From positions 1 through 64,000 of the forward strand of contig CALGAO010000007.1 of the NCBI GenBank assembly GCA_937957685.1: a stretch of 64,000 nucleotides of DNA, in the 5' to 3' direction. A program made the translations under genes and the position numbers. The number at the start of each line of letters is the position of its first letter. Position 1 is the stretch's first letter. Below, one piece after another: positions 43,542-54,523 of this stretch. The notes beneath the pieces were generated by a model. It worked only from the letters and a program-made list of their open reading frames with translations. It was not told the DNA's origin and made no database searches. Source of the stretch: an uncultured Paenibacillaceae bacterium (GTDB lineage Bacteria > Bacillota > Bacilli > Paenibacillales > DA-C8).

Positions 43542-44006
43542 ATGATCATGGCGGTCGTGCGCAAGGCCACGCTGGATGATGTCGAACAGATTTATACATT
43601 GATAGATCGTTATGCCCGGAGGGGCATCATGCTGCCCCGGTCGCGGGAGCTGCTCACAAGGGTGATTGATACTTTCACGGTCGCCGAGGAAGACGGGAGC
43701 GTCATCGGCATCGGCTCGCTGTGCGTGCTTGGCAAGGAGCTGGTCGAGATCCGTTCCCTTGGGATCGACGAGCAGTACAAGGGCAGGGGCATCGGCTCGC
43801 GCATCGTGGAGATGCTGGTGCAGGAAGCTCGGGAGATGAACATGCGGCAAGTGATGGCGCTCACCTACGAGGTCAGGTTCTTTGAGAAGAACGGCTTCCG
43901 CGTGGTGGACAAGGAGATCTTCCCGGAGAAGGTCTGGACGGACTGCGTCAATTGCAAGAAGCGGCATTGCTGCGATGAAATCGCTGTGCTGAAGACGCTG
44001 GATTGA
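43542..44006 (+). CDS. GNAT acetyltransferase, short ArgA-like
   Basis: 154 residues of the GNAT fold: acetyl-CoA loop QYKGRGIGSRIVEML, and typical elements of short N-acetylglutamate synthase-like proteins (YARRGIMLPRS, EIRSLGID, ALTYEVRFFEKNGFRVVDK, and the Cys-rich DCVNCKKRHCCDEIAV). Such proteins can make N-acetylglutamate for arginine synthesis, but others of this shape act on different substrates. The ATG at 43542 follows GGTGGGG; 43548 is an alternative. The gene directly precedes the hrcA operon promoter. Confidence 0.75.
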   Translation: MIMAVVRKATLDDVEQIYTLIDRYARRGIMLPRSRELLTRVIDTFTVAEEDGSVIGIGSLCVLGKELVEIRSLGIDEQYKGRGIGSRIVEMLVQEAREMNMRQVMALTYEVRFFEKNGFRVVDKEIFPEKVWTDCVNCKKRHCCDEIAVLKTLD

Positions 44007-44007
44007 C

Positions 44008-44037
44008 TTGACAAGGACAAAAGCGTTTTGGTATTTT
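44008..44037 (+). promoter_or_regulatory. Promoter of the hrcA-grpE-dnaK-dnaJ operon
   Basis: TTGACA (44008-44013), 18 bases, TATTTT (44032-44037). The CIRCE operator begins twelve bases later, so HrcA would block transcription start. Confidence 0.65.
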
Positions 44038-44048
44038 TGTAGTAGGTT

Positions 44049-44075
44049 TTAGCACTCGCGCGTCCTGAGTGCTAA
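44049..44075 (+). promoter_or_regulatory. CIRCE operator
   Basis: Perfect inverted repeat TTAGCACTC (44049-44057), nine bases, GAGTGCTAA (44067-44075). This is the binding site of HrcA, the class I heat-shock repressor encoded directly downstream. Confidence 0.97.
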
Positions 44076-44096
44076 CGAAAGGAGGCTGACTAACGT

Positions 44097-45125
44097 ATGC
44101 TGTCAGAGCGCCAACGCTTGATCCTGAACGCCATCGTCGACGATTACATCCGCTCGGCGGAGCCGGTCGGTTCTCGCAGCATATCCAAACGTGGCGATGT
44201 AGCGTACAGTCCGGCGACCATTCGCAACGAGATGTCAGATCTCGAAGAGCTCGGTTATCTCGAGCAGCCTCACACATCCGCTGGTCGCATCCCCTCTCAC
44301 AAGGGATATCGATATTATGTGGATCATCTGATCCGCGTCAAGGAGCTGTCGAAGCAGGAGATTGACAGACTGAAGCTGTTCTTCGCGGAGCGCATGCAGC
44401 AGCAGGAGAAGGCCATCCGCCAGGTGGCGATGATCCTGGCCGAGATGACCAGCTACACCTCGTTTGTGCTCGAGCCGGAGTTGATCCATACCTCGCTCAA
44501 GCATATGCAGATCATCCCGCTCAATGAGAAGCAGGCGGTGGTGATCATCGTAACGAACACTGGTCATGTGGAGAACAAGCTGATCACCCTGCCGCGGGAC
44601 GTGTCTGTTTCGGATATTGAGAAAGTGGTCAACATATTAAATGCGAAGCTGGCCGGAGTTGCCATGATGCATCTCAATTCCAAGCTGTATGACGAGGTTG
44701 GGGAAGAGATACGCAGGTATGTGAGCCGCTATCAGGAATTGATCAGGATGCTCGATTCCGCACTCACCATCGAAGACGAAGGACGCGTCTTCCTGAGCGG
44801 GGCAGCCAACATGATGAACCAGCCTGAGTTCCGCGACGTCGAGAAGGTCAAGTCGCTCTATTCGTTGCTGGAGGAGCATGACACGCTGGTCAAGCTGCTG
44901 TCGCCGACGGAAGTGGGCGTTCAGGTGCGGATCGGCTCCGAGAACAACCTCATGGCGATCAACAACTGCAGTCTGATCACGGCCACCTACTCGATCGACG
45001 GTCAGACCCTGGGCACGATTGGCATTCTCGGCCCTACCCGCATGGAGTATGGCAAAGTGATCGGCTTGATGCAATATTTATCCAAGGAAATGTCCAATAT
45101 TCTGTCGTCCTTCGAGCAGGACTGA
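44097..45125 (+). CDS. hrcA: Heat-inducible transcription repressor HrcA
   Basis: 342 residues: an N-terminal winged helix (SERQRLILNAIVDDYIRSAE, SPATIRNEMSDLEELGYLEQ) and the GAF-like dimerisation and insert domains. Binds CIRCE and is kept active by GroEL. AAAGGAGG lies 11 bases upstream of the ATG. First gene of the operon, so it is autoregulated. Confidence 0.97.
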   Translation: MLSERQRLILNAIVDDYIRSAEPVGSRSISKRGDVAYSPATIRNEMSDLEELGYLEQPHTSAGRIPSHKGYRYYVDHLIRVKELSKQEIDRLKLFFAERMQQQEKAIRQVAMILAEMTSYTSFVLEPELIHTSLKHMQIIPLNEKQAVVIIVTNTGHVENKLITLPRDVSVSDIEKVVNILNAKLAGVAMMHLNSKLYDEVGEEIRRYVSRYQELIRMLDSALTIEDEGRVFLSGAANMMNQPEFRDVEKVKSLYSLLEEHDTLVKLLSPTEVGVQVRIGSENNLMAINNCSLITATYSIDGQTLGTIGILGPTRMEYGKVIGLMQYLSKEMSNILSSFEQD

Positions 45126-45148
45126 GGATGGGGGGGTGAGAACGAGCA

Positions 45149-45733
45149 ATGACAGAACAGAACGAGCAAATGAACCAGGATCAATCGCAGCAAGCGACTG
45201 CCCAGGATCTGGAACAGGCAGAAACGGTTATCCCGGAAACCGCAGCACAGGACGCATCCGCGCCCCAGGAGGACGCTGCCGAGTCGAGTCTGCTGGATGA
45301 GCTTCGCAGTCAGTTGGACGAACAGCAGCAGAGGCTGCTTCGTCTGCAGGCTGATTATGATAACTTCCGCCGCCGGACCCGACAGGAGAAGGAGGATTTC
45401 GCCAAGTACGCTTCTTCCGAAGTGGTGGAGAAGCTGCTTCCCGTTCTCGACAATTTCGATCGGGCCCTGGCCGCAGGGCGATCCGGCAATGATTATGAAG
45501 CGCTGATCAAAGGCGTGGACATGATCTACCGCCAATTCAAGCAGGTGCTGGAGCAAGTGGGCCTGTCCGAGATGAATGCGGTCGGACAGCCATTTAATCC
45601 GGAGTATCATAACGCCGTGATGAAGGTGGAGGACGAAGAACACGAGGAAGGCATCGTGCTGGAAGAATTGCAGAAGGGCTACATGTTCAAGGACAAGGTT
45701 CTTCGCCCGGCCATGGTCAAAGTGAGCGGCTAA
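45149..45733 (+). CDS. grpE: Nucleotide exchange factor GrpE
   Basis: 194 residues: a Gln/Glu-rich N-terminal tail (1-50), a long coiled coil (~50-110; RLLRLQADYDNFRRRTRQEK) and the beta-wing C-terminal domain (NPEYHNAVMKVEDEEHEEG). Releases ADP from DnaK. 23 bases after hrcA. Confidence 0.97.
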   Translation: MTEQNEQMNQDQSQQATAQDLEQAETVIPETAAQDASAPQEDAAESSLLDELRSQLDEQQQRLLRLQADYDNFRRRTRQEKEDFAKYASSEVVEKLLPVLDNFDRALAAGRSGNDYEALIKGVDMIYRQFKQVLEQVGLSEMNAVGQPFNPEYHNAVMKVEDEEHEEGIVLEELQKGYMFKDKVLRPAMVKVSG

Positions 45734-45762
45734 GACAGAGAAAGATAGGAGGACACACCAGT

Positions 45763-47598
<1,836 letters not shown>

Positions 47599-47682
47599 TC
47601 GCCAGACAACGAATGATGTGAACCAAGCGGAAGATCCTGACATACGATATTCACGCGATCCGGTCTTCACGCATCAGTCCGT

Positions 47683-47717
47683 AAAGTCAAAGCCGGTAAT
47701 GAACCGGCTTTGACTTT
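47683..47717 (+). terminator. Strong hairpin between dnaK and dnaJ
   Basis: A perfect 15-base stem AAAGTCAAAGCCGGT (47683-47697) with its complement (47703-47717) and a five-base loop, followed by GATTTGTATTGTT. The T tract is imperfect, so it may reduce rather than end transcription into dnaJ, or protect the upstream mRNA. Confidence 0.7.
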
Positions 47718-47764
47718 GATTTGTATTGTTGCGATTTACCAAGTCATATATGGGAGTGGAACGA

Positions 47765-48895
47765 GTGAGCAAGCGTGACTATTACGAAGTGCTTGGCGTA
47801 GACAAAAACGCCACCCCCGACGAGATCAAAAAAGCATACCGGAAGCTGGCGCGGCAATATCATCCGGACGTCAACAAGGAACCGGATGCGGAGGAAAAGT
47901 TCAAGGAAGTGAAGGAAGCCTATGAGGTCCTGAGCGATGAGAACAAGCGCGCCCAGTATGACCGATACGGCCATGCCGATCCGAACCAGGGCTTCGGCGG
48001 CTTCGGAGGATTCGGTGGCGGAGGCGGCTTCGAGGACTTCGGCGGCTTCGGCGATATCTTCGACATGTTCTTCGGCGGCGGTTCGAGACGCAATCCGAAT
48101 GCGCCTCAGCGCGGCGCCGATCTGCAATATACGATGACGATCGAATTCCGGGACGCGGTCTTCGGCAAAGAGTCGGACATCGAGATCCCGCGCACCGAGA
48201 ATTGCGACCACTGCAACGGCAGCGGCGCCAGACCCGGCACGCATCCTGAAACGTGTCCCACCTGCCGCGGGACCGGACAGCAGGAAGTGGTGCAGAATAC
48301 GGCATTTGGCCGCATCGTGAACCGGAGGGTATGTCCGACCTGCTCAGGTGCGGGCAAGATCATCCGCGAGAAATGCTCCCACTGCTCCGGAACCGGCAAG
48401 GTGAAGAAGCGCCGGAAGATCCATATCAAGATTCCGGCCGGCATCGACGACGGCGCTCAGCTGCGCGTCTCCGGCGAAGGCGAGAGCGGGATTCGCGGCG
48501 GTCCGCCGGGAGACCTGTACGTGGTCGTCAACGTGAAACCGCATGATTTCTTCGATCGGGAGGGCGACGACATCTACTGTGAAGTGCCGATCACCTTCGC
48601 CCAGGCTGCCCTAGGCGACGAGATCGAGGTGCCGACGCTGTCCGGCAAGGTGAAGCTGAAGATCCCGGCGGGCACCCAGACGAACACCTATTTCCGCCTG
48701 AAGGGTCATGGCGTGCCGCGGCTCAGGGGCATCGGCCAGGGCGACCAGCATGTCAAGGTCGTCGTTGTCACCCCGACGAAGCTGAGCGACAAGCAGAAGG
48801 AATTGCTTCGCGAATTCGCCAGACTCAGCGGCGAAGATGCGCACGAGCAGCAGGAGACGCTGTTCGAGCGGATGAAGAAGGCGTTCCGCGGATAG
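47765..48895 (+). CDS. dnaJ: Chaperone DnaJ
   Basis: 376 residues: J domain with HPD (QYHPDVNK), Gly/Phe-rich linker, all four CxxCxGxG zinc repeats (CDHCNGSG, CPTCRGTG, CPTCSGAG, CSHCSGTG) and the C-terminal substrate domains. GTG start at 47765, with GGGAGTGGA upstream, gives the standard N-terminus MSKRDYYEVLG; an upstream frame would add 13 unrelated residues. Confidence 0.98.
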   Translation: MSKRDYYEVLGVDKNATPDEIKKAYRKLARQYHPDVNKEPDAEEKFKEVKEAYEVLSDENKRAQYDRYGHADPNQGFGGFGGFGGGGGFEDFGGFGDIFDMFFGGGSRRNPNAPQRGADLQYTMTIEFRDAVFGKESDIEIPRTENCDHCNGSGARPGTHPETCPTCRGTGQQEVVQNTAFGRIVNRRVCPTCSGAGKIIREKCSHCSGTGKVKKRRKIHIKIPAGIDDGAQLRVSGEGESGIRGGPPGDLYVVVNVKPHDFFDREGDDIYCEVPITFAQAALGDEIEVPTLSGKVKLKIPAGTQTNTYFRLKGHGVPRLRGIGQGDQHVKVVVVTPTKLSDKQKELLREFARLSGEDAHEQQETLFERMKKAFRG

Positions 48896-48907
48896 ATGGT
48901 GACAAGA

Positions 48908-48931
48908 TTAGCCCCGCAAGGGGCTTTTTTA
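48908..48931 (+). terminator. Terminator of the heat-shock operon
   Basis: GCCCC (48911-48915), GCAA loop, GGGGC (48920-48924) and six T, just after the dnaJ stop codon. Confidence 0.9.
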
Positions 48932-48960
48932 TTGACAGATAACGTTGGCGGCTGCATGAT
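48932..48960 (+). promoter_or_regulatory. Promoter of the EamA gene
   Basis: TTGACA (48932-48937), 17 bases, CATGAT (48955-48960), immediately after the dnaJ terminator. Confidence 0.55.
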
Positions 48961-49006
48961 GAGGAAGTGATCATACCAGACGTCGCAGAATAGGAAGTGT
49001 ACTTGC

Positions 49007-49900
49007 TTGGGGTACCTGTATCTTCTCTTCGCCACCATGTCCTGGAGCCTGGTTGGCGTATTGGTGAAAACGGCCTCATTCCAGTTTGATTTCTACACGA
49101 TCACCTTCGCCAGATTCTTCATCGGCGTGCTGGCGCTTGGCGTGCTGGTCATCGCCACCCGCAACACGCTCAGGCCCAGGCTGCTGGGCAAGTGGATCTG
49201 GATCGGCGCCCTGGCCAAAGCGGCGAACTATCTGTTCGAGAATCTCGGGGTGTCTGCGGGTTATGCTTATGGCAACGTGCTCGTCTATCCGGTCCAGACG
49301 CTCTGTTTGATGCTGTGCGGCATCCTCCTGTTCAGGGAGAAAATGTCCATGCGGGGCTGGGTCGCCTCCATGATCGTCATCATCGGCGCCCTCCTGATCA
49401 CCTGGAACGGTCGCCCGCTCAACTCGCTGTGGAGCGACCAGGGTTGGCTGTCCGTCATCTTCGTCCTCTCGGGCATCGGTGCGGCGGTGCACCTGCTCAG
49501 CCAGAAGATGCTGCTCGACCAGATGAACGACGTGTCGATGAACTTCTCGATCTTCTTCTGGGCATCGCTCATCACCGTGTTGCCGCTGCCCTTCGCGGCA
49601 GACTGGTCGCCGGAGCCTCTGCCAGGCTCGTGGCTGGCCGCCATCGCCCTCGGGCTCATCACCGGCCTCAGTTTCGTCTTCTCGTCTAAGGCCATGCGCA
49701 CCGTGAAGTTCTCGGTGACGGCGATCGCCACCAATCTTCCCGTGCTGTTCACCGTTATCTGGGCGGCGCTGTTCTTCCGTGAGCCGATCACCGGCTACAT
49801 CTCCTGCGGCGCGGTCATCGTGGTCATCGGCATGACGATGCTCAACTGGCCGGTGCGCAAGGAGAAGGAGCAGGCGGCATCGACCTCTGGCGGGACATGA
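49007..49900 (+). CDS. EamA/DMT-family permease
   Basis: 297 residues with ten hydrophobic helices in two EamA repeats (first: MSWSLVGVLVKTASF to LLITWNG; second: LSVIFVLSGIGAAVHLLSQK to GMTMLNWP). The drug/metabolite transporter family exports or imports small metabolites; the substrate is not predictable. TTG start with GGAAG nine bases upstream. Own promoter and terminator, so it is separate from the sugar-acid genes that follow. Confidence 0.85.
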   Translation: MGYLYLLFATMSWSLVGVLVKTASFQFDFYTITFARFFIGVLALGVLVIATRNTLRPRLLGKWIWIGALAKAANYLFENLGVSAGYAYGNVLVYPVQTLCLMLCGILLFREKMSMRGWVASMIVIIGALLITWNGRPLNSLWSDQGWLSVIFVLSGIGAAVHLLSQKMLLDQMNDVSMNFSIFFWASLITVLPLPFAADWSPEPLPGSWLAAIALGLITGLSFVFSSKAMRTVKFSVTAIATNLPVLFTVIWAALFFREPITGYISCGAVIVVIGMTMLNWPVRKEKEQAASTSGGT

Positions 49901-49992
49901 AGACAAATGCAAGATCGTCGTGATCGGCAGAGGCGCATGAAAGGTCTCATCCGCGATCAGGCATCGAAGCCAGATGCGGCTCAGAGCAAGGC

Positions 49993-50035
49993 CAGGCCGG
50001 AAGGGAACGTTCGGTTTCCCTTCCGGCCTGTTTTT
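49993..50035 (+). terminator. Strong terminator of the EamA gene
   Basis: A perfect 15-base stem CAGGCCGGAAGGGAA (49993-50007) with its complement (50016-50030), an eight-base loop and TTTTT. The ~350 bases from 49901 to 50254 otherwise hold only a weak promoter candidate, TTGGCT (50162-50167) and TATGGT (50184-50189) with a 16-base spacer, for the following cluster. Confidence 0.9.
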
Positions 50036-50254
50036 CGGTCAAATAAGGCATCCACGTTCCGTAAGCGTCAGGCCATCCGTGTCATCAGCAACAACTGAAA
50101 CGGATCAGGGCGTGCTTCAACGCCCGCTTCCCATCAATCCGATAGGGATATATTTGATATTTTGGCTTTTCCATATAGCCGGTTATGGTTACGATCAGAT
50201 AAAATGGAGATGCAAGCGATATTTGATCAAAGAATGGAAGGGATGGGGCGGAAG

Positions 50255-51130
50255 ATGCGTATCATTCGCTATCTCGATGCCGGGCAGGCGTGTCTCGGCG
50301 CCGTAACGGATGAAGGAGCAGCCTATCGCCTGCGCGATCCGGACTTGCTGTCGCTCGTGCGCCGGGCACGGTCGCGCGGCTTGCGGCCGGCGGAGCTGAT
50401 CAGACAGGAGATGGCTGAGCTTGTCCCGGTGCAGACGGACTGGACGAAGCTTCACCTGCTCGTGCCGCTGGAAGCGCCGGAGGTGTGGGCGGCAGGCGTC
50501 ACCTATGAGCGAAGCAGGGAAGCGAGAAATGCGGAAGTGCAGAACAAGGATGTGCTGGCGTTCAGCTATTACGATCAGGTGTATGACGCCGAGCGTCCGG
50601 AGATCTTCTTCAAGTCCACGGCAGCCAGGACGAGGGGGCCGGGAGAGACGGTATGCATCCGTCGCGATTCCCGCTGGCAGGTGCCGGAGCCGGAGTTGGC
50701 GCTGGTGATCGCTGCAGGCGGCGAGATCATCGGCTACACGGTCGGCAATGACATGAGCAGCCGCGACATCGAGGGGGAGAACCCGCTCTATCTTCCGCAG
50801 GCCAAGATATGGCGGCATTCCTGTTCCTTCGGTCCGGCGATCCGCCTGGCGGAAACCGTCGAGGACCCCCATGCCTTCACGATCACCTGCCGCATCTACC
50901 GCAACGGCGAGAAGGTAACGGAAGGAACGGCCTCGACCGGGCAGATGAAACGCAGGTTCCACGAGCTGGTGTCCTGGCTCTCCCGCGATAATGTCGTGTT
51001 CGACGGGACCGTGCTGTTCACGGGAACCTGCATCGTGCCGCCGGATGATTTCACCTTGCAGGCCGGTGACCGCATCGAGATCGACATCTCCGATATCGGC
51101 ACGCTGGTCAATGAGGTGGAGCTGGCATGA
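50255..51130 (+). CDS. FAH-family protein, probable 2-keto-3-deoxy-pentonate dehydratase
   Basis: 291 residues of the fumarylacetoacetate hydrolase superfamily. The metal site can be read as the acidic pair in VPEPELALVI and the Asp residues of NDMSSRDIEGENPLY; the PQAKIW segment fits members that dehydrate 2-keto-3-deoxy-D-xylonate or -arabinonate to 2-oxoglutarate semialdehyde. The neighbouring genes encode the steps before and after, which makes this role likely. ATG at 50255 preceded by GGGGCGGAAG; a longer frame to 50162 lacks homology. Confidence 0.8.
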   Translation: MRIIRYLDAGQACLGAVTDEGAAYRLRDPDLLSLVRRARSRGLRPAELIRQEMAELVPVQTDWTKLHLLVPLEAPEVWAAGVTYERSREARNAEVQNKDVLAFSYYDQVYDAERPEIFFKSTAARTRGPGETVCIRRDSRWQVPEPELALVIAAGGEIIGYTVGNDMSSRDIEGENPLYLPQAKIWRHSCSFGPAIRLAETVEDPHAFTITCRIYRNGEKVTEGTASTGQMKRRFHELVSWLSRDNVVFDGTVLFTGTCIVPPDDFTLQAGDRIEIDISDIGTLVNEVELA

Positions 51131-51210
51131 CCAGGCGACTTATGAATCTGGACACCCTCCTGCTTCGGGCTGACATGCCTGCCGCAGGAGCATAAGGAAG
51201 GGGATGGAGC

Positions 51211-52671
51211 ATGACAAACCATGTCAGATCCTATGGCAATTATATCAACGGGCAATGGACGGAGCCGGAGTCGGGGCGATATGCGCCGAGCACGAATCCC
51301 GCCAATACGGCGGATGTCGTGGGGCAACTTGCCCTGTCGGGGGAGGGCGACGTGGACCGCGCTGTCCAGGCGGCTCAGGCTGCCTCGAAGGCCTGGCGCA
51401 AGCTGGGCGGTCCAGCCAGGGGGGAATACCTGTACAAGGCGGCGGCGATTCTCGAGCGAAGACTGGACGAAGTCGCGCGGACGATGACCCGCGAGATGGG
51501 CAAGACCTTGCCCGAAGCGAAGGGGGAGACGGCGCGAGGCATCGCGATCCTGAAATACTACGCCGGGGAAGGCATGCGCAAGATCGGAGACCTGATCCCG
51601 TCCACGGACAGCGAGGCGCTGATGTTCACCACCCGGGTGCCGCTCGGCGTGGTCGGAGTCATCTCGCCGTGGAATTTCCCGGTGGCGATCCCGGTCTGGA
51701 AGATCGCGCCGGCCCTGGTCTACGGCAACACGGTCGTCTGGAAGCCGGCGCTGGAGACCGGCATCACCGCCGCGCTGATCATGGAATGCTTCGCGGAAGC
51801 CGGTCTGCCGAACGGGGTGCTGAACATGCTTCTGGGCAGCGGCTCGGTCGTCGGCAACGCCATCGTCCATCATCAGGGCGTGCACGGGGTTACCTTCACC
51901 GGGTCGAACGCTGTCGGCAAACAGGTCGGAGCCGCTTGCCTGGCGCGCGGCGCCAAGTATCAGCTGGAGATGGGCGGCAAGAACCCGATCATCATCGCTG
52001 CCGATGCCGACCTCGATCTGGCGGTGGAGGCGACGATCAGCGGCGGGATCCGCTCCACGGGGCAGAAATGCACGGCCACGAGCCGCGTCATCATCGAGAA
52101 GCCCGTCTATGAGGCGTTCCGCAGCAAGCTGCTGGAACGGATCCGGCAGCTCAAGATCGGCGACGGACTGAGGGCCGACACCTGGCTGGGCCCATGCGCC
52201 AACGAGCATCAGCTGAACACCGTGCTGGGCTACATAGAGAAGGGCAAGGCGGAAGGCGCCGAATTGATCTACGGCGGGTATCGACCGCAGGATGAGGAGC
52301 TGAAGTCCGGTTATTTCATCGTGCCGGCCGTATTTGACAAGGTGAATTCGAGGATGACGATCGCCCAGGAGGAGATCTTCGGACCGGTGCTGGCCCTGAT
52401 CGAAGCGGCCGATCTCGAGGAAGCGATCCGGCTGGCCAATGATGTCGAGTATGGCTTGAGCGCCTCGATCTATACGAGAAACATCGGCAATTTCCTCCGA
52501 TTCGTCGATGAGGTCGACGCAGGGCTCATCCGCATCAATGCGGAGACGGCGGGCGTGGAACTGCAGGCCCCGTTTGGCGGGATGAAGCAATCCAGCTCCC
52601 ATTCCCGTGAGCAGGGGCGGGCGGCGATCGAATTTTTCACCTCGATCAAGACGGTCTTCGTCAAGGCTTGA
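51211..52671 (+). CDS. Aldehyde dehydrogenase, probable 2-oxoglutarate semialdehyde dehydrogenase
   Basis: 486 residues of the NAD(P)-dependent ALDH family: PWNFPVAIPVWK with the catalytic Asn, Glu253 in LEMGGKNP, and catalytic Cys287 in STGQKCTATSR. Oxidises an aldehyde to the acid; next to a xylonate dehydratase and an FAH-type dehydratase, the likely substrate is 2,5-dioxopentanoate, giving 2-oxoglutarate. GGGATGGAG precedes the ATG. About 80 bases separate it from each neighbour. Confidence 0.85.
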   Translation: MTNHVRSYGNYINGQWTEPESGRYAPSTNPANTADVVGQLALSGEGDVDRAVQAAQAASKAWRKLGGPARGEYLYKAAAILERRLDEVARTMTREMGKTLPEAKGETARGIAILKYYAGEGMRKIGDLIPSTDSEALMFTTRVPLGVVGVISPWNFPVAIPVWKIAPALVYGNTVVWKPALETGITAALIMECFAEAGLPNGVLNMLLGSGSVVGNAIVHHQGVHGVTFTGSNAVGKQVGAACLARGAKYQLEMGGKNPIIIAADADLDLAVEATISGGIRSTGQKCTATSRVIIEKPVYEAFRSKLLERIRQLKIGDGLRADTWLGPCANEHQLNTVLGYIEKGKAEGAELIYGGYRPQDEELKSGYFIVPAVFDKVNSRMTIAQEEIFGPVLALIEAADLEEAIRLANDVEYGLSASIYTRNIGNFLRFVDEVDAGLIRINAETAGVELQAPFGGMKQSSSHSREQGRAAIEFFTSIKTVFVKA

Positions 52672-52753
52672 GCCGACTGGCTGACGGAGGACGCCTGGCG
52701 GGCCAAATGCGCCAACAGCGCCAGGCGCAAGACACTGGAACCGGAGGTATCGC

Positions 52754-54523
52754 ATGGATCAGGATTTTGCTGCGATATTGGGAGAAGCGGATGAACGGCT
52801 GTACGACATCCGCACGTCGCATCCCGGTCCGTCCGGCAAGCTGCCGCTGACGGACCGGATGCTCAGGACCGCGCCGAGCGGCGACCTGTTCGGCTGGTCG
52901 CAGAACGTCGGCATGGGCTGGCAGCCATCGAAGCTGGGCGGCAAGGAGTTTCTGCTCCTGAGCACGCAGGGGGGCATCCGCCGGGAGGATGGCGCCCCGA
53001 TCGCGCTTGGGTATCACACCGGCCATTGGGAGGTCGGCCTGCTGATGGAGGAGGCGGCCCAGACAATCGCCGAGGCCGGGGGCATCCCCTTCGCCGGTTA
53101 TGTCAGCGACCCTTGCGACGGACGATCGCAGGGAACGACGGGCATGTACGATTCGCTGCCGTACCGCAACGATGCCGCGATCGTGCTGCGCCGCCTGATC
53201 CGCTCCATGCCGACCAGGCGCGGCGTGATCGGCGTCGCCACCTGCGACAAGGGATTGCCGGCGATGATGATCGCGCTGGCGGGGATGAAGGACCTGCCGG
53301 GCATCCTCATTCCCGGCGGCGTCACGCTGCCGCCCGACCATGGCGAGGATGCGGGCAAGATCCAGACGATCGGCGCCCGCTATGCGAATGGAGAGATCAC
53401 ATTGGAAGCGGCGGCCGAGCTGGGTTGCCGCGCATGCGCCACCCCAGGCGGCGGCTGCCAGTTCCTGGGTACGGCCGCGACCTCCCAGGTGGTCGCCGAA
53501 GCGCTCGGCCTCACGGTGCCGCACGCGGCGCTTGCTCCGTCCGGACAGGAGATCTGGCGGGAGATCGCGCGCCAGTCAGCACGGGCGATGCTGCACATGG
53601 AGCGGAAGGCGATCCACCTGCGCCACATCCTGACCGATGCGGCTGTTCGCAACGCCATGGTCGTGCATGCGGCCTTCGGCGGATCGACGAACCTGCTCCT
53701 GCATCTGCCGGCGATCGCCCATGCCGCCGGGCTCAAGGTGCCGGATGTCGCCGACTGGCGGGAAGTGAATCGCCAGGTGCCGAGGCTGGTCAGCGTGTTG
53801 CCGAACGGCCCCGTGCCGCACCCGACGATTCGCGCCTTCCTGGCCGGCGGAGTGCCGGAGGTGATGCTGCACCTTCGCTCCCTCGGCCTGCTCGACCTGT
53901 CCGTCATGACCGCAAGCGGCATCCGTCTGGGCCAGGTGCTCGACTGGTGGGAGGGCTCGGAGCGGCGAAGACGATTGCGGCAGAGGCTCATGGAGCTGGA
54001 TGGCGTCGACCCGGATACGGTCATCCTGTCGCCGCAGCGGGCCGCCCGGATGGGCCTCACTTCGACCGTGACGTTCCCGACGGGCAACATCGCCCCGGAG
54101 GGCGCCGTGATCAAGTCCACATCCATTGACCCTTCCGTGCTTGATGATCAGGGGGTGTACCGGCATCTGGGCAGGGCCAGGATGTTCACGTCCGAGCGGG
54201 AGGCGATCCGTCAGATCAAGCAGGGCGGCATCCGTCCCGGAGACGTGATGGTGCTCATCGGGCGCGGTCCTTCGGGCACGGGTATGGAGGAAACCTACCA
54301 GCTGACTTCCGCCCTCAGGCATCTGAGCTTCGGCAAGCATGTGTCGCTGATCACCGACGCCCGATTCTCCGGCGTATCCACAGGCGCCTGCATCGGCCAC
54401 GTCGGACCGGAAGCGCTGGCGGGCGGACCGATCGGCAAGCTGCGCGACGGCGATCTGATCGAGATCGTGATCCACACGCGAACGCTGGAAGGAACGATCC
54501 ATTTCCTCGGCGACGGCGATTAG
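52754..54523 (+). CDS. YjhG/YagF-type D-xylonate dehydratase, ends at an in-frame TAG
   Basis: 589 residues of the IlvD/Edd family. The YjhG/YagF branch is recognised from FGWSQNVGMGWQPSKLGG, ALGYHTGHWEVGLLMEEAA and SDPCDGRSQGT. Cys121, Cys164 (ATCDKG) and Cys235 (GGGCQFLG) are the expected iron-sulfur ligands. It would convert D-xylonate to 2-keto-3-deoxy-D-xylonate. GGAGG is six bases before the ATG. Family members are about 655 residues long; this frame stops at TAG (54521-54523), but the missing C-terminal ~70 residues are encoded directly behind in the same frame. Thus the gene is interrupted by a single stop codon: a nonsense mutation, an assembly error or readthrough. Confidence 0.88.
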   Translation: MDQDFAAILGEADERLYDIRTSHPGPSGKLPLTDRMLRTAPSGDLFGWSQNVGMGWQPSKLGGKEFLLLSTQGGIRREDGAPIALGYHTGHWEVGLLMEEAAQTIAEAGGIPFAGYVSDPCDGRSQGTTGMYDSLPYRNDAAIVLRRLIRSMPTRRGVIGVATCDKGLPAMMIALAGMKDLPGILIPGGVTLPPDHGEDAGKIQTIGARYANGEITLEAAAELGCRACATPGGGCQFLGTAATSQVVAEALGLTVPHAALAPSGQEIWREIARQSARAMLHMERKAIHLRHILTDAAVRNAMVVHAAFGGSTNLLLHLPAIAHAAGLKVPDVADWREVNRQVPRLVSVLPNGPVPHPTIRAFLAGGVPEVMLHLRSLGLLDLSVMTASGIRLGQVLDWWEGSERRRRLRQRLMELDGVDPDTVILSPQRAARMGLTSTVTFPTGNIAPEGAVIKSTSIDPSVLDDQGVYRHLGRARMFTSEREAIRQIKQGGIRPGDVMVLIGRGPSGTGMEETYQLTSALRHLSFGKHVSLITDARFSGVSTGACIGHVGPEALAGGPIGKLRDGDLIEIVIHTRTLEGTIHFLGDGD

